NCBI GenBank assembly: GCA_035653615.1
Contig: DASRBN010000013.1
Coordinates: forward strand, 1 to 64,000
Direction of reading: 5' to 3'
Source: Ktedonobacteraceae bacterium
GTDB taxonomy: Bacteria > Chloroflexota > Ktedonobacteria > Ktedonobacterales > Ktedonobacteraceae
Length of the DNA stretch: 64,000 nt
This document shows positions 7,941 through 17,535 of the stretch, piece by piece; positions within the stretch are counted from its first letter, which is position 1, and each line of letters opens with the position of its first letter. Made by a program: the position numbers and the translations under genes. The notes below the pieces were generated by a model. That model was not told where the DNA came from and did no database searches. It saw only the letters and a program-made list of their open reading frames with translations.

Positions 7941-9737
7941 TTACGCTTGCTTTTTATCTTCCGCTCTTACCTGCAGGTGCAATTCTCGCAACTGCTTTTC
8001 ATCGACAGGCGAGGGCGCATTCATCATCAGATCAATCGCGCTCTGTGTCTTGGGGAATGCGATTACCTCGCGAATATTGTCCACGTCTGCGAAGAGCATC
8101 ACCAGGCGATCAATGCCCAGGGCTATGCCGCCGTGAGGCGGGGCGCCATATTCAAACGCCTCGAGCATATGCCCAAATTGTTCCTGAATCTGCTCAGGCT
8201 CCATCTTCATCAATGAAAAAACTTTGTGCTGGAGCGCGGCCACATTGATACGCACGCTGCCTCCACCAACCTCGTAACCGTTACAAATGATGTCATATTG
8301 CTTAGCGCGAATGTGCAAGGGATCGCTGTCGAGCCGTTCGATATGCGCCTCGTCCATGCCGGAGAAAGGATTATGCTCGGCCTCATAGCGCTGGCCTTCT
8401 TCGTCATAATGCAGGAGCGGAAAATCGACGACCCAGCAAAGCGCCATTTCGTCAGGATCGATCAAATGCAAACGTTCGGCAAGCCGGACACGCAGGCGGA
8501 ACAGCACATCGTTTGTCACTTTGACGCTATCGGCAACAAAGAGCAGCAAATCGCCGCGCTCGCCCTGGAGACGATCAACTATCGCCTGCACCTCGTCCTC
8601 GGACATAAATTTTGTGAGCGCCGACTTCACCTCGCCCCCGGCATTGATAGACAGCGTTACCAATCCTTTCGCACCCAGCACGCGCGCAAATTCAGTAAGC
8701 TCCTCGATCTCTTTGCGGCTGTAACCGGCTGCTCCCGGCACGCGAATGCCCTTGACTATACCGCCCGCGGCAAGCGCATTCTTAAAGACACCGAAGTTAC
8801 CCGCCGCGGCCAGGTCTGAGATTTCCACCAGGGGCAGTTCAAAACGCAAATCAGGGTGATCGGTTCCGTAGCGGTCCATCACATCGGCAAAACTGAGGCG
8901 TGGAAATGGACGCTGCTTGATACGCTTATTGGTTGTGGTTTCGATCAGGAAGATCAGCAGTCCCTCGATAAGAGACATCACATCTTCTTCCGACACAAAA
9001 GCCATCTCCAGGTCAAGCTGCGTAAATTCCGGCTGGCGGTCAGCACGTTGATCCTCATCGCGGAAACAGCGCGCAATCTGGAAGTAGCGATCCATGCCTG
9101 CCACCATCAAAAGCTGCTTGAGTTGCTGCGGAGACTGGGGCAGAGCATAAAACTCTCCTGGATAGAGGCGACTGGGAACAAGATAGTCACGCGCGCCCTC
9201 CGGCGTGCTTTTCATCAGGATAGGTGTCTCGATCTCCAGGAAGCCTCGCTCGTCCAGGTAATCGCGAATGGCCTTCACCACGCGATGACGCAGGATGATA
9301 TTGTCGCGTATAGAGGGACGACGCAGGTCGAGATAGCGATATTTCAGTCGCAGCGATTCATCGACGGAAATGTTATCACTAATGGGAAAAGGCGTTGTGC
9401 GCGAAGGATTGAGGATCACGATGCGGTCGGCAGCTACCTCGATAGCTCCGGTGCTTAAATTTGGATTCTCCGTTCCGGGCAGGCGGTGGACTACCGTCCC
9501 ACTGACCTGGATCACATATTCTGACCGTAACTCAGAAGCGACGCGGTGTGCCTCTGGGGAACGCTCCGGGTCACAAATGACCTGTGTGATGCCGTAGCGG
9601 TCGCGGATATCGATAAAGACAAGCCCACCGTGGTCGCGCCGTCGATTTACCCAACCGGCCAGGGTAACGATCTGACCTATATTCGCTGTATTTAATTCGC
9701 CACATGTCTTTGTGCGATAATGAACCTCTAATGACAT
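7941..9737 (-). CDS. aspS: Aspartyl-tRNA synthetase, bacterial type
   Basis: A 598-residue class IIb synthetase that charges tRNA with aspartate. It has an N-terminal OB-fold anticodon-binding domain (about 1-110), motif 2 around FRDEDQRADRQPEFTQLDLE, a GAD insertion domain as in bacterial AspRS, and motif 3 GGIALGIDRLVMLF near the C-terminus. In the anticodon domain the segment reads RRRDHGG (His36), as in Pseudomonas-type AspRS that also charge tRNA-Asn, whereas E. coli has Leu at that place. A non-discriminating role with GatCAB is therefore possible. AAGGAG lies about 13 bases before the ATG. No T-box leader is evident upstream. Confidence 0.96.
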   Translation of the reverse strand: MSLEVHYRTKTCGELNTANIGQIVTLAGWVNRRRDHGGLVFIDIRDRYGITQVICDPERSPEAHRVASELRSEYVIQVSGTVVHRLPGTENPNLSTGAIEVAADRIVILNPSRTTPFPISDNISVDESLRLKYRYLDLRRPSIRDNIILRHRVVKAIRDYLDERGFLEIETPILMKSTPEGARDYLVPSRLYPGEFYALPQSPQQLKQLLMVAGMDRYFQIARCFRDEDQRADRQPEFTQLDLEMAFVSEEDVMSLIEGLLIFLIETTTNKRIKQRPFPRLSFADVMDRYGTDHPDLRFELPLVEISDLAAAGNFGVFKNALAAGGIVKGIRVPGAAGYSRKEIEELTEFARVLGAKGLVTLSINAGGEVKSALTKFMSEDEVQAIVDRLQGERGDLLLFVADSVKVTNDVLFRLRVRLAERLHLIDPDEMALCWVVDFPLLHYDEEGQRYEAEHNPFSGMDEAHIERLDSDPLHIRAKQYDIICNGYEVGGGSVRINVAALQHKVFSLMKMEPEQIQEQFGHMLEAFEYGAPPHGGIALGIDRLVMLFADVDNIREVIAFPKTQSAIDLMMNAPSPVDEKQLRELHLQVRAEDKKQA

Positions 9738-9856
9738 TGTTTTTATGGCTCCTTACGTAGTAACGTGGAAAAATTGCCTCCAACAATAAACAGGACATGA
9801 TTTCTCACGTCCCGGCAAGATACTGCGTATTCGATTCTTGTTACTTCCCGCTGCTG

Positions 9857-12274
9857 TTACGAAGCACAACTATTTTGCGCCGTCGTATTAAATTGAACAA
9901 GATTTTGCCCGGCATTACTCTGGGTCAGCACGTTTAATTGCGAACTACCCGGTTGCAAAGCAATACTCTTCACCTGCGTAAAATCCTGACTCGAGACAAA
10001 CTGGTTCTCCAGCTGCAGATTCACCGTCTGATTTTGCCCGGTCGATGTAGCGGAAGGAGCAGGAGTTGGGCCGCCTGAGGTAGCCGACCCATACGGCACC
10101 AGGTCAAGTAGACGATGATTCATTGAATCACCGGCATACAGATGGGTCGCATTTCCGATCTGACCAGACGATAATGTTGAAAGACCTGTCACTGTGAACG
10201 ATGCGATCCCTTGCTGGCCGGGCGAGGAAGCGACAGGGACAGGAGTACCGGCGTTAAAATCTTGCGGGGATACACTCAAAGGGGCAGGAATAGAAGCGTT
10301 AAGTTCAACATTTGTTGCCGAAACCTGCTGATTCCCATTCCCCACCGGCACCTGCACGCTCAGCACACTGCCATTGTTTTGCAGCAGAAAGAGTTGCTGA
10401 TTGGGAAAAGCTGTGGCACTGATAATTGTATTTGAAACAGAAAAGCTGAACTCCCTGGGTGTATTGAGCTGCCCTTTCGAGCTAAGCGTATAACTCAGAA
10501 CCCGGACAGTATTTTGATTTCCTGACGCAGCTGAGAGCAGTACCACGTAGACACTCGTCTTCCAGGAGGTGATAAACACCGGTCTAAAGCTACTCATGGT
10601 CTCAGAGGCCTCAATCTCAACAGTACCAGGCGTCCCTAATTTCCCTGTCTGATCGACCTGGTAGACGCTCAGCGAGTAGCGGATGAGGCTATTTTTGACC
10701 GGCTGTGCTACAAGAGTAATCAAATACGAGCCGGTACTTGAGATCGCTGTAATATTGCTCAGGTCTGGCTGGGAATCGATAAGGCTATATTGAGAGTTTA
10801 ATTGATACAGCTTTTCGTTCTTACCAGAAGTGTACCAGAAGACTGTTCCCTTGCTTGTTGACACCGGGAAGGCGCTCTGTATTTCCGTTTGCGTGCTGGT
10901 ATTACTGATGGGATGCGACGTTGCGCCGATGCACGATAACAGGGTGATATTGGCCATTTTATTGTATTGCGTAATCGCATTCTTTGTTGTGGCGACCAGC
11001 GTGTTCTGAAGCTGCATATAAGTCCGGCTCTGGCCAACATCCAATTGATCATTCTTTTGCACACCTTGCAAGCTTTTTTGAGCAGAAGCGAGGTCGGCAA
11101 GCGCCTGCGAGGGGTTACTCGCTATCTCGGCCTGGGCATTTGCGATCAAGTGTTGAGCATTGGTCAAGCTTGAATTCACCGTCTGCGCACTATTCGGGCG
11201 TAAAAAATAGTATGCGCCCCCTGCCACTAAAGCGAGTACTATTATAACCAGCAGCGCCAGGGCCGGATAAAACAGGCGATTATGAACCCCGCGCGATTTT
11301 TCCAGCGCAGGCTGGGGGGCTGCAAGGCTATCGGGAGAGGCTAATGGGCCACTAATGATTTGCAGAGGGGAGCCAACGTTCGCCAGGTCGCCATTACGCG
11401 AGGGATAGGGCATAAATGATCCAGGAGGCAGGGTGGGAGATTGATCGATAGTAGCGGCATCAGCTATTTCTCGCCCGCCGATACGCACAGGATGACGCAC
11501 TCCGGGCGGTTCTACGCCTACTTCCTGCACGCGCACCACAATAGCAGTGATATTATCCGGCCCGCCATTCTCATTGGCACGTTCCACCAGGTGGTACACG
11601 CTCTCCTGGGGCATAAACTGTTCAACAGTCCGCTGCAACTCCTCGTCGCTCACCAATCCTGATAGACCATCGGAGCAAAGAACCAGCGTGTCGCCTTCTT
11701 GCAACTGCTCGTGAAAAACATCGATCTCGACTTCGGCCTGCGTTCCCAGGGAACGAGTGATGACATTGCGCTGCGCGTGAGTGCGCGCCTGATCCTCGGT
11801 CAGCAAACCGGCCCGTACCTGCTCATAGACCCAGGAATGATCCTGCGATATTTGCCTGACCTGCCCACTACGCACCAGGTAAGCCCTGCTATCACCAACG
11901 TTGGCGATGTAGGCCATATTGCCACGCAGCACAGCAGCAACGCAGGTCGTGCCCATCCCACTGCGCAACATATTCTCTGCCGCTCGTTGATGAATAGCTG
12001 CATTGGCGCGCCTGATCGCCTGCACCAGCGAAAAAGCCACATCATCGCTATCGTCCTGGTAATAGGCATTACTGACCGTATCGACTGCGATTTCACTTGC
12101 CACTTCACCGGCTGCATGCCCTCCCATGCCATCGGCCACAATGAACAAGGCCCCCTTGATTGCCATCACCTGCGGATCTTTGGGGATGACATACGCCATA
12201 TTATCTTCATTATGTTCGCGTTTGCGGCCAACATCTGTAAGCTGGGCAACATCAAGATGCAGTTGTTTCGCCAA
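9857..12274 (-). CDS. PP2C-family protein phosphatase with membrane anchor and large exported C-terminal region
   Basis: An 805-residue protein. Residues 1-250 are a PP2C Ser/Thr phosphatase: HNEDN at 21-25, ADGMGGHAAGE from 47 with Asp48, then VLCSDGLSGLV and GGPDNITAIVV carry the other metal-binding Asp residues. A single transmembrane helix (around 335-358) follows a linker. The remaining about 440 residues, probably outside, are Ser/Thr/Gln-rich with beta-strand repeats that look like a propeller-type sensor (my inference). PP2C proteins reverse Hanks-type kinases, but no kinase is adjacent. The start codon is TTG, supported by GGGAGAGAAG upstream. Confidence 0.88.
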   Translation of the reverse strand: MAKQLHLDVAQLTDVGRKREHNEDNMAYVIPKDPQVMAIKGALFIVADGMGGHAAGEVASEIAVDTVSNAYYQDDSDDVAFSLVQAIRRANAAIHQRAAENMLRSGMGTTCVAAVLRGNMAYIANVGDSRAYLVRSGQVRQISQDHSWVYEQVRAGLLTEDQARTHAQRNVITRSLGTQAEVEIDVFHEQLQEGDTLVLCSDGLSGLVSDEELQRTVEQFMPQESVYHLVERANENGGPDNITAIVVRVQEVGVEPPGVRHPVRIGGREIADAATIDQSPTLPPGSFMPYPSRNGDLANVGSPLQIISGPLASPDSLAAPQPALEKSRGVHNRLFYPALALLVIIVLALVAGGAYYFLRPNSAQTVNSSLTNAQHLIANAQAEIASNPSQALADLASAQKSLQGVQKNDQLDVGQSRTYMQLQNTLVATTKNAITQYNKMANITLLSCIGATSHPISNTSTQTEIQSAFPVSTSKGTVFWYTSGKNEKLYQLNSQYSLIDSQPDLSNITAISSTGSYLITLVAQPVKNSLIRYSLSVYQVDQTGKLGTPGTVEIEASETMSSFRPVFITSWKTSVYVVLLSAASGNQNTVRVLSYTLSSKGQLNTPREFSFSVSNTIISATAFPNQQLFLLQNNGSVLSVQVPVGNGNQQVSATNVELNASIPAPLSVSPQDFNAGTPVPVASSPGQQGIASFTVTGLSTLSSGQIGNATHLYAGDSMNHRLLDLVPYGSATSGGPTPAPSATSTGQNQTVNLQLENQFVSSQDFTQVKSIALQPGSSQLNVLTQSNAGQNLVQFNTTAQNSCAS

Positions 12275-12688
12275 CGAACTTCTCTCCCTAATTCAATTGA
12301 TCCCTATCGCACTATGCGGAACTGGTAGTCATTGTGGCTACCACCCCTGGCCGGGGTACACCGGCAGAGCGCAGTGGGGTTCCTGATACTGGCTATAATA
12401 CACCTATGCCGAGAAAAACGCAACGCGTTGGCACTTTGGCATGGTATATTTTTCCTCCCTGTCTACCTCTTCGTGTCTTTTGAAAAAGTATACTCTTTCA
12501 AATCACAGCTTGCAAGGATACGGCCTGTTCGGATATTACTCACCTTTAACGAGAAAGATTGGGTGAACCAGAACAGATTCCATATATCGTCTCCAGGCAA
12601 GGAAAATTTGTCTCTGTTAGCCTCTATGGTCTATACTGCTTGTGAAGCAGAAGAATCCGCAACACAAGTGAAATGGACGAGAGTACCT
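12275..12688. other. Divergent intergenic region, PP2C / lipid kinase
   Basis: 414 bases between divergent starts. The frame of the downstream lipid kinase is open across most of it, but the translation here does not resemble the family, so I treat it as non-coding. It contains the 24-bp palindrome listed separately. Confidence 0.5.
12479..12502. promoter_or_regulatory. 24-bp near-perfect palindrome, candidate operator
   Basis: TTTGAAAAAGTA-TACTCTTTCAAA matches its own reverse complement at 11 of 12 positions per arm. It lies in the divergent region, about 205 bases before the lipid kinase and PP2C starts, where a dimeric regulator could control either gene. Confidence 0.45.
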
Positions 12689-13801
12689 ATGAATAGGACA
12701 GCTAAACGAGCAATAGTCATATACAGTCCGCATTCAGGAAGATCCGATCAGCTCGAGCAGGCGCGGGCGCAGCTACAGCAGATGGGCATCGAGATAATCG
12801 ATAGTATTGCTATCTCTGATCTGGATACGCTGCGTCCACAGGGGACCAACTGGATACAGAGAGGCATCGAGGTAGCGATTGCGGCAGGAGGTGATGGGCT
12901 GGTAGGAGGCGTGATTAACCACGTCACCGGATCAGGCCTTCCGTTGGGTATTTTACCTCTTGGAACATCAAACGATATTGCTCGCTCGCTACAGATTCCA
13001 CAGTCGATACAGCAGGCGGCGGAAGTGATCGCCTATGGGAAAGTCCAGGCTATCGATATTGGCGCGGCTCGACCGGCGGAACAGGCTCCGCATCCCGCCA
13101 GTTCCGATCAACTCAGTCCGCCTGTTACCCATATTGAAGCGCAAAAGCATGCCTATTTTGCTCACGCCCTGACTGTTGGACTGAATGTGCAGTTCGCTCG
13201 CATCGCCACAAACGTGGCTACGCGCCAGCGCTTTGGGCGCCTGACCTACCCTTTTGCCGCCTTAGAGGTACTGCGCAATCATGCTCCTCTTGAAGTTGAT
13301 ATCCGATTTGAGGGATTGTCTTTACCGCAATCTCGGAGAACAATGGAAGAAGTAAGCGATGCCCACACAGCGACGCTTGCTACTGAGGAGAAGCCACCTG
13401 CTCTACGCTGTCGCGCGCTCCAGGTGACGGTCATCAATGCTCCGATATTTGGAGGGCAATGGCAGCTCGCCATTCCCGATGCCAGTCTCAATGATCGCCT
13501 GCTTGATATCGTAGTGATTGAAGACTTTGAATTGGGAAGGCTCAGCACGAGGTTAGCCCACCTGTTCGGGCAGAAAGTAAATAGTGATGAAGCTGTACCG
13601 GCAGGCGGAGAGGGTGAGGCAACGCGCCATCCCGGCGAGCTGACCGGTATACCCGGCATTCATCATTTACAGGCCAGAGGTGTGATGATAACAACCAGCA
13701 TCGATCCCCTCGATGCCACTTTAGATGGTGAAGTGCGAGGCCAGACGCCGATGTTCGTCCATATAGCAGACGAACGATTGAAAGTGCTTATACCAGGTTA
13801 G
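12689..13801 (+). CDS. Diacylglycerol-kinase-family lipid kinase (YegS/DgkB type), copy 1
   Basis: A 370-residue kinase that probably phosphorylates a lipid hydroxyl with ATP. The catalytic domain shows AAGGDG at 65-70 and ILPLGTSNDIARSL at 88-101, both ATP/metal-site motifs; the C-terminal domain ends with DATLDGEVRGQ, the conserved DGE segment. I place the start at ATG 12689 (MNRTAKRAIVIYSPHSG), which begins directly at the first beta strand with GGACGAGAG upstream; the open frame continues 119 codons upstream without family similarity. A paralogue lies at 42131. Substrate unproven. Confidence 0.85.
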   Translation: MNRTAKRAIVIYSPHSGRSDQLEQARAQLQQMGIEIIDSIAISDLDTLRPQGTNWIQRGIEVAIAAGGDGLVGGVINHVTGSGLPLGILPLGTSNDIARSLQIPQSIQQAAEVIAYGKVQAIDIGAARPAEQAPHPASSDQLSPPVTHIEAQKHAYFAHALTVGLNVQFARIATNVATRQRFGRLTYPFAALEVLRNHAPLEVDIRFEGLSLPQSRRTMEEVSDAHTATLATEEKPPALRCRALQVTVINAPIFGGQWQLAIPDASLNDRLLDIVVIEDFELGRLSTRLAHLFGQKVNSDEAVPAGGEGEATRHPGELTGIPGIHHLQARGVMITTSIDPLDATLDGEVRGQTPMFVHIADERLKVLIPG

Positions 13802-13814
13802 AAAGGATACGGTC

Positions 13815-14690
13815 ATGCGTACCACGACCCGTCTGCGCGAATTGCTGGCCGGGCCTGATCTGCTTGTTGTCCCTGGAGCATATGATGGCTTGAGCGCGCG
13901 TTTAATCGTGCAGGCAGGATTTCCTATCGTCTATATGACCGGCTTTGGCACGGCTGCCAGCGTGCTGGGACAACCAGATGTTGGCCTGCTGACGATGACT
14001 GAGATGGTACAACGCGCGGCAGCGCTGGCCGCGATTGCCGGGGATGTGCCGCTGATAGCAGATGCTGATACCGGCTACGGCAATCCGATCAATGTGCGCC
14101 GTACCATCCGCGAGTACGAACGGGCAGGCGTGGCCGGTTTGCATATTGAAGACCAGGTATGGCCGAAAAAATGCGGGCATATGGAGGGCAAGCAGGTTAT
14201 CCCGATGGAGGAGATGGTGCAGAAGGTGCGCGCCGCCGTCGATGCCCGGCAAGACCCCGATTTCGTGATTATCGCGCGCACCGATGCCAACGCTGTTACC
14301 GGTTTCGAGGATGCGCTGCGACGCGGACGAGCATATCGTGAAGCAGGCGCGGATGTCATCTTCATCGAAGCGCCGCGTTCGATAACCGAACTGCGAGCAA
14401 TCAAGGAAGCTTTCCCCGACGTACCGTTACTCTTCAACTGGGCAGAAAGCGGTAAGACACCGCCCCTGCCATTACCTGAAATCCGCGCACTGGGATATAA
14501 ACTGGTCATCTTCCCCGTCAGCCTGCTTTTCGCGGCCACATATGCCATGTCAGAACTGCTGGAAGTCCTCAAACGCGGCGAGGTTCCGACTGTGATGAGC
14601 GACCGCATGCTGACCTTCTCGCAGTTTACCGATACCATTGGACTGCCCGCAATTCAGGAGTTAGAGAGACGCTACGGGGTCAACCAATGA
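13815..14690 (+). CDS. Isocitrate lyase/PEP mutase superfamily enzyme
   Basis: A 291-residue TIM-barrel enzyme of the methylisocitrate lyase / carboxyPEP mutase / oxaloacetate decarboxylase group. The Mg-site motif DADTGYGN and the active-site loop KKCGHMEGK (with the lyase cysteine) are both present, as are HIEDQ and IIARTDA. The KKCGH loop favours a C-C lyase over a phosphomutase. No propionate-cycle genes (prpC, prpD) are next to it, so methylisocitrate lyase is only one option. AAAGGATACGGTC precedes the ATG; the gene follows the lipid kinase by 13 bases and is likely in one operon with it and the antiporter. Confidence 0.85.
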   Translation: MRTTTRLRELLAGPDLLVVPGAYDGLSARLIVQAGFPIVYMTGFGTAASVLGQPDVGLLTMTEMVQRAAALAAIAGDVPLIADADTGYGNPINVRRTIREYERAGVAGLHIEDQVWPKKCGHMEGKQVIPMEEMVQKVRAAVDARQDPDFVIIARTDANAVTGFEDALRRGRAYREAGADVIFIEAPRSITELRAIKEAFPDVPLLFNWAESGKTPPLPLPEIRALGYKLVIFPVSLLFAATYAMSELLEVLKRGEVPTVMSDRMLTFSQFTDTIGLPAIQELERRYGVNQ

Positions 14691-14717
14691 CCACAGCATA
14701 CGAAGGAAAGCCTGGGT

Positions 14718-16310
14718 ATGTCTAGCACCATCACACTTGTTTTCGGCCTGCTGGCAGCTATCGTTGCGCTGGCAACAGTGGCAACGCGCTTTCGTATTCC
14801 CTATGCCGTCTTACTCGTCCTGGGAGGCCTGCTCATGGGATTCATTCCTGGTCTGCCCACCATTGAGCTTAATCCAGACCTGGTCCTGTTTCTCTTTCTG
14901 CCCCCATTGGTTTACTCTTCGGCATGGCTCACTTCCTGGCGTGAATTCCGCGCGAGTTTACGCCCAATCTTGACGCTCTCGATTGGGCTGGTACTGGCCA
15001 CTACCGCTATTGTAGCGATAGTGGCTCATTTCGCCGTCGGATTGTCATGGCCGGTCGCCTTTGTACTGGGAGCCGTCGTTTCGCCGACGGATGCGGTGGC
15101 CGCGAGTGCCACCGCGCAAAGCGTCGGGCTTGCCCGGCGCATTGTGACGGTAATAGAGGGTGAGAGCATGGTCAACGATGCCAGCGGACTCGTGGCCTAT
15201 CGCTTCGCCGTGGCCGCCGTGGTGACCGGCAGTTTCTCGCTAGCCCAGGCAAGTTTCCAGTTTGTATTTGTTAGTATCGGCGGGTTGGTCATTGGCTTCC
15301 TGGTCGGCTGGCTGTTAGCCCGGCTGCACCAGCACCTCGATAACGCTCCCATCGAGATTGCCATCACGATATTGACCCCATTCGCGGCCTACCTTCTGGC
15401 CGAAACCCTCAACCTGTCAGGCGTTCTGGCCATTGTGGCAGCGGGTCTGTATTTGAGCCACCGCTCGGCACGCTTTTTCTCCTCCAATACGCGCCTGCAA
15501 GCCTATGCAGTCTGGGATGTGCTCGTGTTCCTGCTCAATGGCTTCGTATTCCTGCTCATCGGCCTGCAGTTGCGCAGCATCCTGAATACGGTTTCCACTC
15601 ACGCGCCTCTTACCCTGATATGGGATGCCCTACTTGTTTGTTTAGCGGTCATTGTGATTCGCATCGCCTGGATCATTTCCAGCACCTACCTTTCACGAGG
15701 ATTGAGCAAACTCTTACACCTTCAAGAGGTCTTCCCTACCTTGCGCGGCCTATTGATTGTCGCCTGGACAGGTATGCGTGGAGGTGTATCGCTGGCAGCG
15801 GCCCTGGCTTTGCCACTTACTATCACAGGGGGAGCAGCATTTCCAGACCGCGACCTGGTAATCTTTTTGACCTTCAGCGTCATTCTTGTCACTCTGGTAA
15901 TACAGGGACTCAGCCTCAGCCCCCTGATCCGGCTGCTGCATTTGAAAGAGGATAATTCACGCGAGAGGGAACATACAGAGGCACATCTAGAGGCCGCTCG
16001 TGCCGCCCTGATACGCCTCGACGAACTCTCTACGGAAGATTGGGTACCGGAGGATTATCTGACGCGCATGCGCGGCATGTACGAGAAAAAAATCAAAGCC
16101 CTCAATGCCCTGGTAGACGGGGGAGATGGCGCAGCAGAAGTTCTGGACGGCGCTCGCCTGGGAGATAAGCGTCGTTTGCGCCAGGAGGTACTTGAAGCTG
16201 AGCGCTCCACCATTATCCAACTACGCGACCGCGGGCGCATCGACGATGAAGTGCTGCGCGAGGTCGAACGCGAGCTTGATCTTGAGGAGCAACGCTTGCA
16301 AACGGATTAA
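14718..16310 (+). CDS. Na+/H+ antiporter, CPA1 family
   Basis: A 530-residue integral membrane protein with about 12 helices in the first 410 residues and a charged cytoplasmic tail of about 120 residues. CPA1 signatures are FLPPLVYSSA, the ion-site VSPTDAVA, and EGESMVNDASG. It exchanges cytoplasmic Na+ (or K+) for protons, for pH or salt tolerance. The start ATG at 14718 follows AAGGAAAGCCTGGGT. It lies 27 bases after the lyase-family gene, so one transcript is plausible. The helical acidic tail resembles the regulatory tails of YjcE-type antiporters. Confidence 0.92.
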   Translation: MSSTITLVFGLLAAIVALATVATRFRIPYAVLLVLGGLLMGFIPGLPTIELNPDLVLFLFLPPLVYSSAWLTSWREFRASLRPILTLSIGLVLATTAIVAIVAHFAVGLSWPVAFVLGAVVSPTDAVAASATAQSVGLARRIVTVIEGESMVNDASGLVAYRFAVAAVVTGSFSLAQASFQFVFVSIGGLVIGFLVGWLLARLHQHLDNAPIEIAITILTPFAAYLLAETLNLSGVLAIVAAGLYLSHRSARFFSSNTRLQAYAVWDVLVFLLNGFVFLLIGLQLRSILNTVSTHAPLTLIWDALLVCLAVIVIRIAWIISSTYLSRGLSKLLHLQEVFPTLRGLLIVAWTGMRGGVSLAAALALPLTITGGAAFPDRDLVIFLTFSVILVTLVIQGLSLSPLIRLLHLKEDNSREREHTEAHLEAARAALIRLDELSTEDWVPEDYLTRMRGMYEKKIKALNALVDGGDGAAEVLDGARLGDKRRLRQEVLEAERSTIIQLRDRGRIDDEVLREVERELDLEEQRLQTD

Positions 16311-16369
16311 AAGGTGCGACTCGTGAAAAGGAAACTGGTCCGCGGCGAAGGTATAAAGCTACCTGTTTA

Positions 16370-16398
16370 TTGACAGAAAAGCACTATATCATTATTAC
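16370..16398 (+). promoter_or_regulatory. Candidate promoter for the GlcG-like gene
   Basis: TTGACA (16370-16375), 17 bases, then TATTAC (16393-16398). The predicted start near 16405 leaves a 120-base leader before the 16525 ATG. Confidence 0.6.
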
Positions 16399-16524
16399 TT
16401 ATTTGTAAGAGGTCATCTTCAGTTGCTGCCTGTTCATCTCGTGCGCGCAAGTAAGAGAAATCTCTGCAAGTTATTTAGCCTTTCGCTACAATTCAAATCA
16501 ACATGAGAAAGGACAGTTCTACCT

Positions 16525-16947
16525 ATGGCGAACAACTCGTTTCAGAAGACCAGCATCACCAGTGAGGCAGCGGAGCGCCTTATCGCCGCTGCTGAGGCCA
16601 AAGCGCGTGACATGGGTAAAGCCATGGTCATCGCCATTTGCGACGAGGACGGCATACTCAAAGCATTCAAACGCATGGATGGGGCTCCCCTGTTAAGCGT
16701 ACAAATCGCACAGGACAAGGCATTTACCGCCATTAGTTTCGGCGGCCTGGCATCACACGAGTGGTATGACTTCATCAAAAACGATCCGCCCTTGCTGCAT
16801 GGCATCGTCAAGACAGACCGCCTGATCGTATTTGGCGGCGGCTACGCTATCAAGGACGGCGAAACCATTATCGGTGGCATCGGTGTAAGCGGCGGTCACT
16901 ATTCCGAGGATATGCAGGTGGCTCAGGCAGCTTTAGAGGCTCTGTAA
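16525..16947 (+). CDS. GlcG/HbpS-like (DUF336) heme-degrading-family protein
   Basis: A 140-residue single-domain protein of the GlcG/HbpS (DUF336) family. It has ERLIAAAEAKARDMGKAMVIAICD at its front (only part is diagnostic), KAFKRMDGAP in the middle and GGIGVSGG near the end, the standard order for the fold. Family members bind heme or cobalamin-related ligands or assist glycolate and diol metabolism, so the exact role cannot be read from sequence. AAAGGA lies about 11 bases before the ATG. It has its own promoter and is convergent with the HIT gene 25 bases away. Confidence 0.85.
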   Translation: MANNSFQKTSITSEAAERLIAAAEAKARDMGKAMVIAICDEDGILKAFKRMDGAPLLSVQIAQDKAFTAISFGGLASHEWYDFIKNDPPLLHGIVKTDRLIVFGGGYAIKDGETIIGGIGVSGGHYSEDMQVAQAALEAL

Positions 16948-16972
16948 CCTGTTTTAAGGCGTTTTAACAGGG

Positions 16973-17416
16973 CTACACGGACCTGAGCTGATCAATTGTA
17001 GAACGGAGGAGATGCTGAATTTTCAAAATCTCCTCCGTATTTTTATATCTTTGCCTGGGCCAGAAGAAGCCTTTCAATCCATCTTTGAAATGCCGGGGCA
17101 CAACGTGAATATGTAGATGCGGCACGCTCTGACTGACATGGTTGTTTATTGCGACAAACGTTCCATCGGCTTTCAGACCAGCCTCCATAGCTCTTGCCAG
17201 CAGCTGCGCGTTCTGGAAAAATGGCCCGACAAGTGGCGCGGGCAGGTCAAGCAGCGTCTCGAAATGCTGCCTGGGAACCAGTAGCATATGCCCCGGAAAT
17301 ACAGGTCTGGCGTCTAAAAAGGCCAGCGAAATTTCGTCCTCGAAGACAATGTACGCCGGCAATTCTCCGCGAATAATCTTACAAAATACGCAATCCTGGC
17401 CTGGATCATCAGACAT
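16973..17416 (-). CDS. HIT-family nucleotide hydrolase/transferase
   Basis: A 147-residue histidine-triad protein. The triad is HLHIHVV with His100, His102 and His104; His104 region would hold the catalytic residue. CVFCKIIRGELPAYIVFED at the N-terminus, with its CxxC zinc ligand pair, is typical of Hint-type members that hydrolyse nucleoside phosphoramidates or dinucleoside polyphosphates. AAAGGGAGCGATAGG precedes the ATG. It is not in an operon. Confidence 0.93.
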   Translation of the reverse strand: MSDDPGQDCVFCKIIRGELPAYIVFEDEISLAFLDARPVFPGHMLLVPRQHFETLLDLPAPLVGPFFQNAQLLARAMEAGLKADGTFVAINNHVSQSVPHLHIHVVPRHFKDGLKGFFWPRQRYKNTEEILKIQHLLRSTIDQLRSV

Positions 17417-17483
17417 TGATACCCTATCGCTCCCTTTTCTTTAATGCTTATTTATATATTACGAACATTTATGGAGATGGTTC

Positions 17484-17526
17484 TGCATCCGTTGGGGGAT
17501 GCAGGGCGACCGCAAGGGTCGCCCTG
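17484..17526. repeat. Double hairpin downstream of the S53 protease
   Basis: CAGGGCGACC-gcaag-GGTCGCCCTG (17502-17526) is a perfect 10-bp hairpin; a second, TGCATCC/GGATGCA, overlaps it from 17484. It lies between the 3' end of the protease and the 5' end of the HIT gene. There is no T-run, so it resembles a small dispersed repeat more than a terminator. Confidence 0.55.
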
Positions 17527-17535
17527 GAGAAGCCA

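Noticed and set aside
9738-9856. A T-box leader before aspS
   Set aside because: The upstream region is short and contains no T-box consensus (TGGNACCGCG) or specifier loop.
12332-12688. 119 codons in frame upstream of the lipid kinase
   Set aside because: The translation does not look like the kinase fold, and a plausible start with a ribosome-binding site lies exactly at the first strand.
17484-17526. A terminator of the S53 protease
   Set aside because: The hairpins are strong, but the 3' flank on the minus strand is C-rich, not T-rich.
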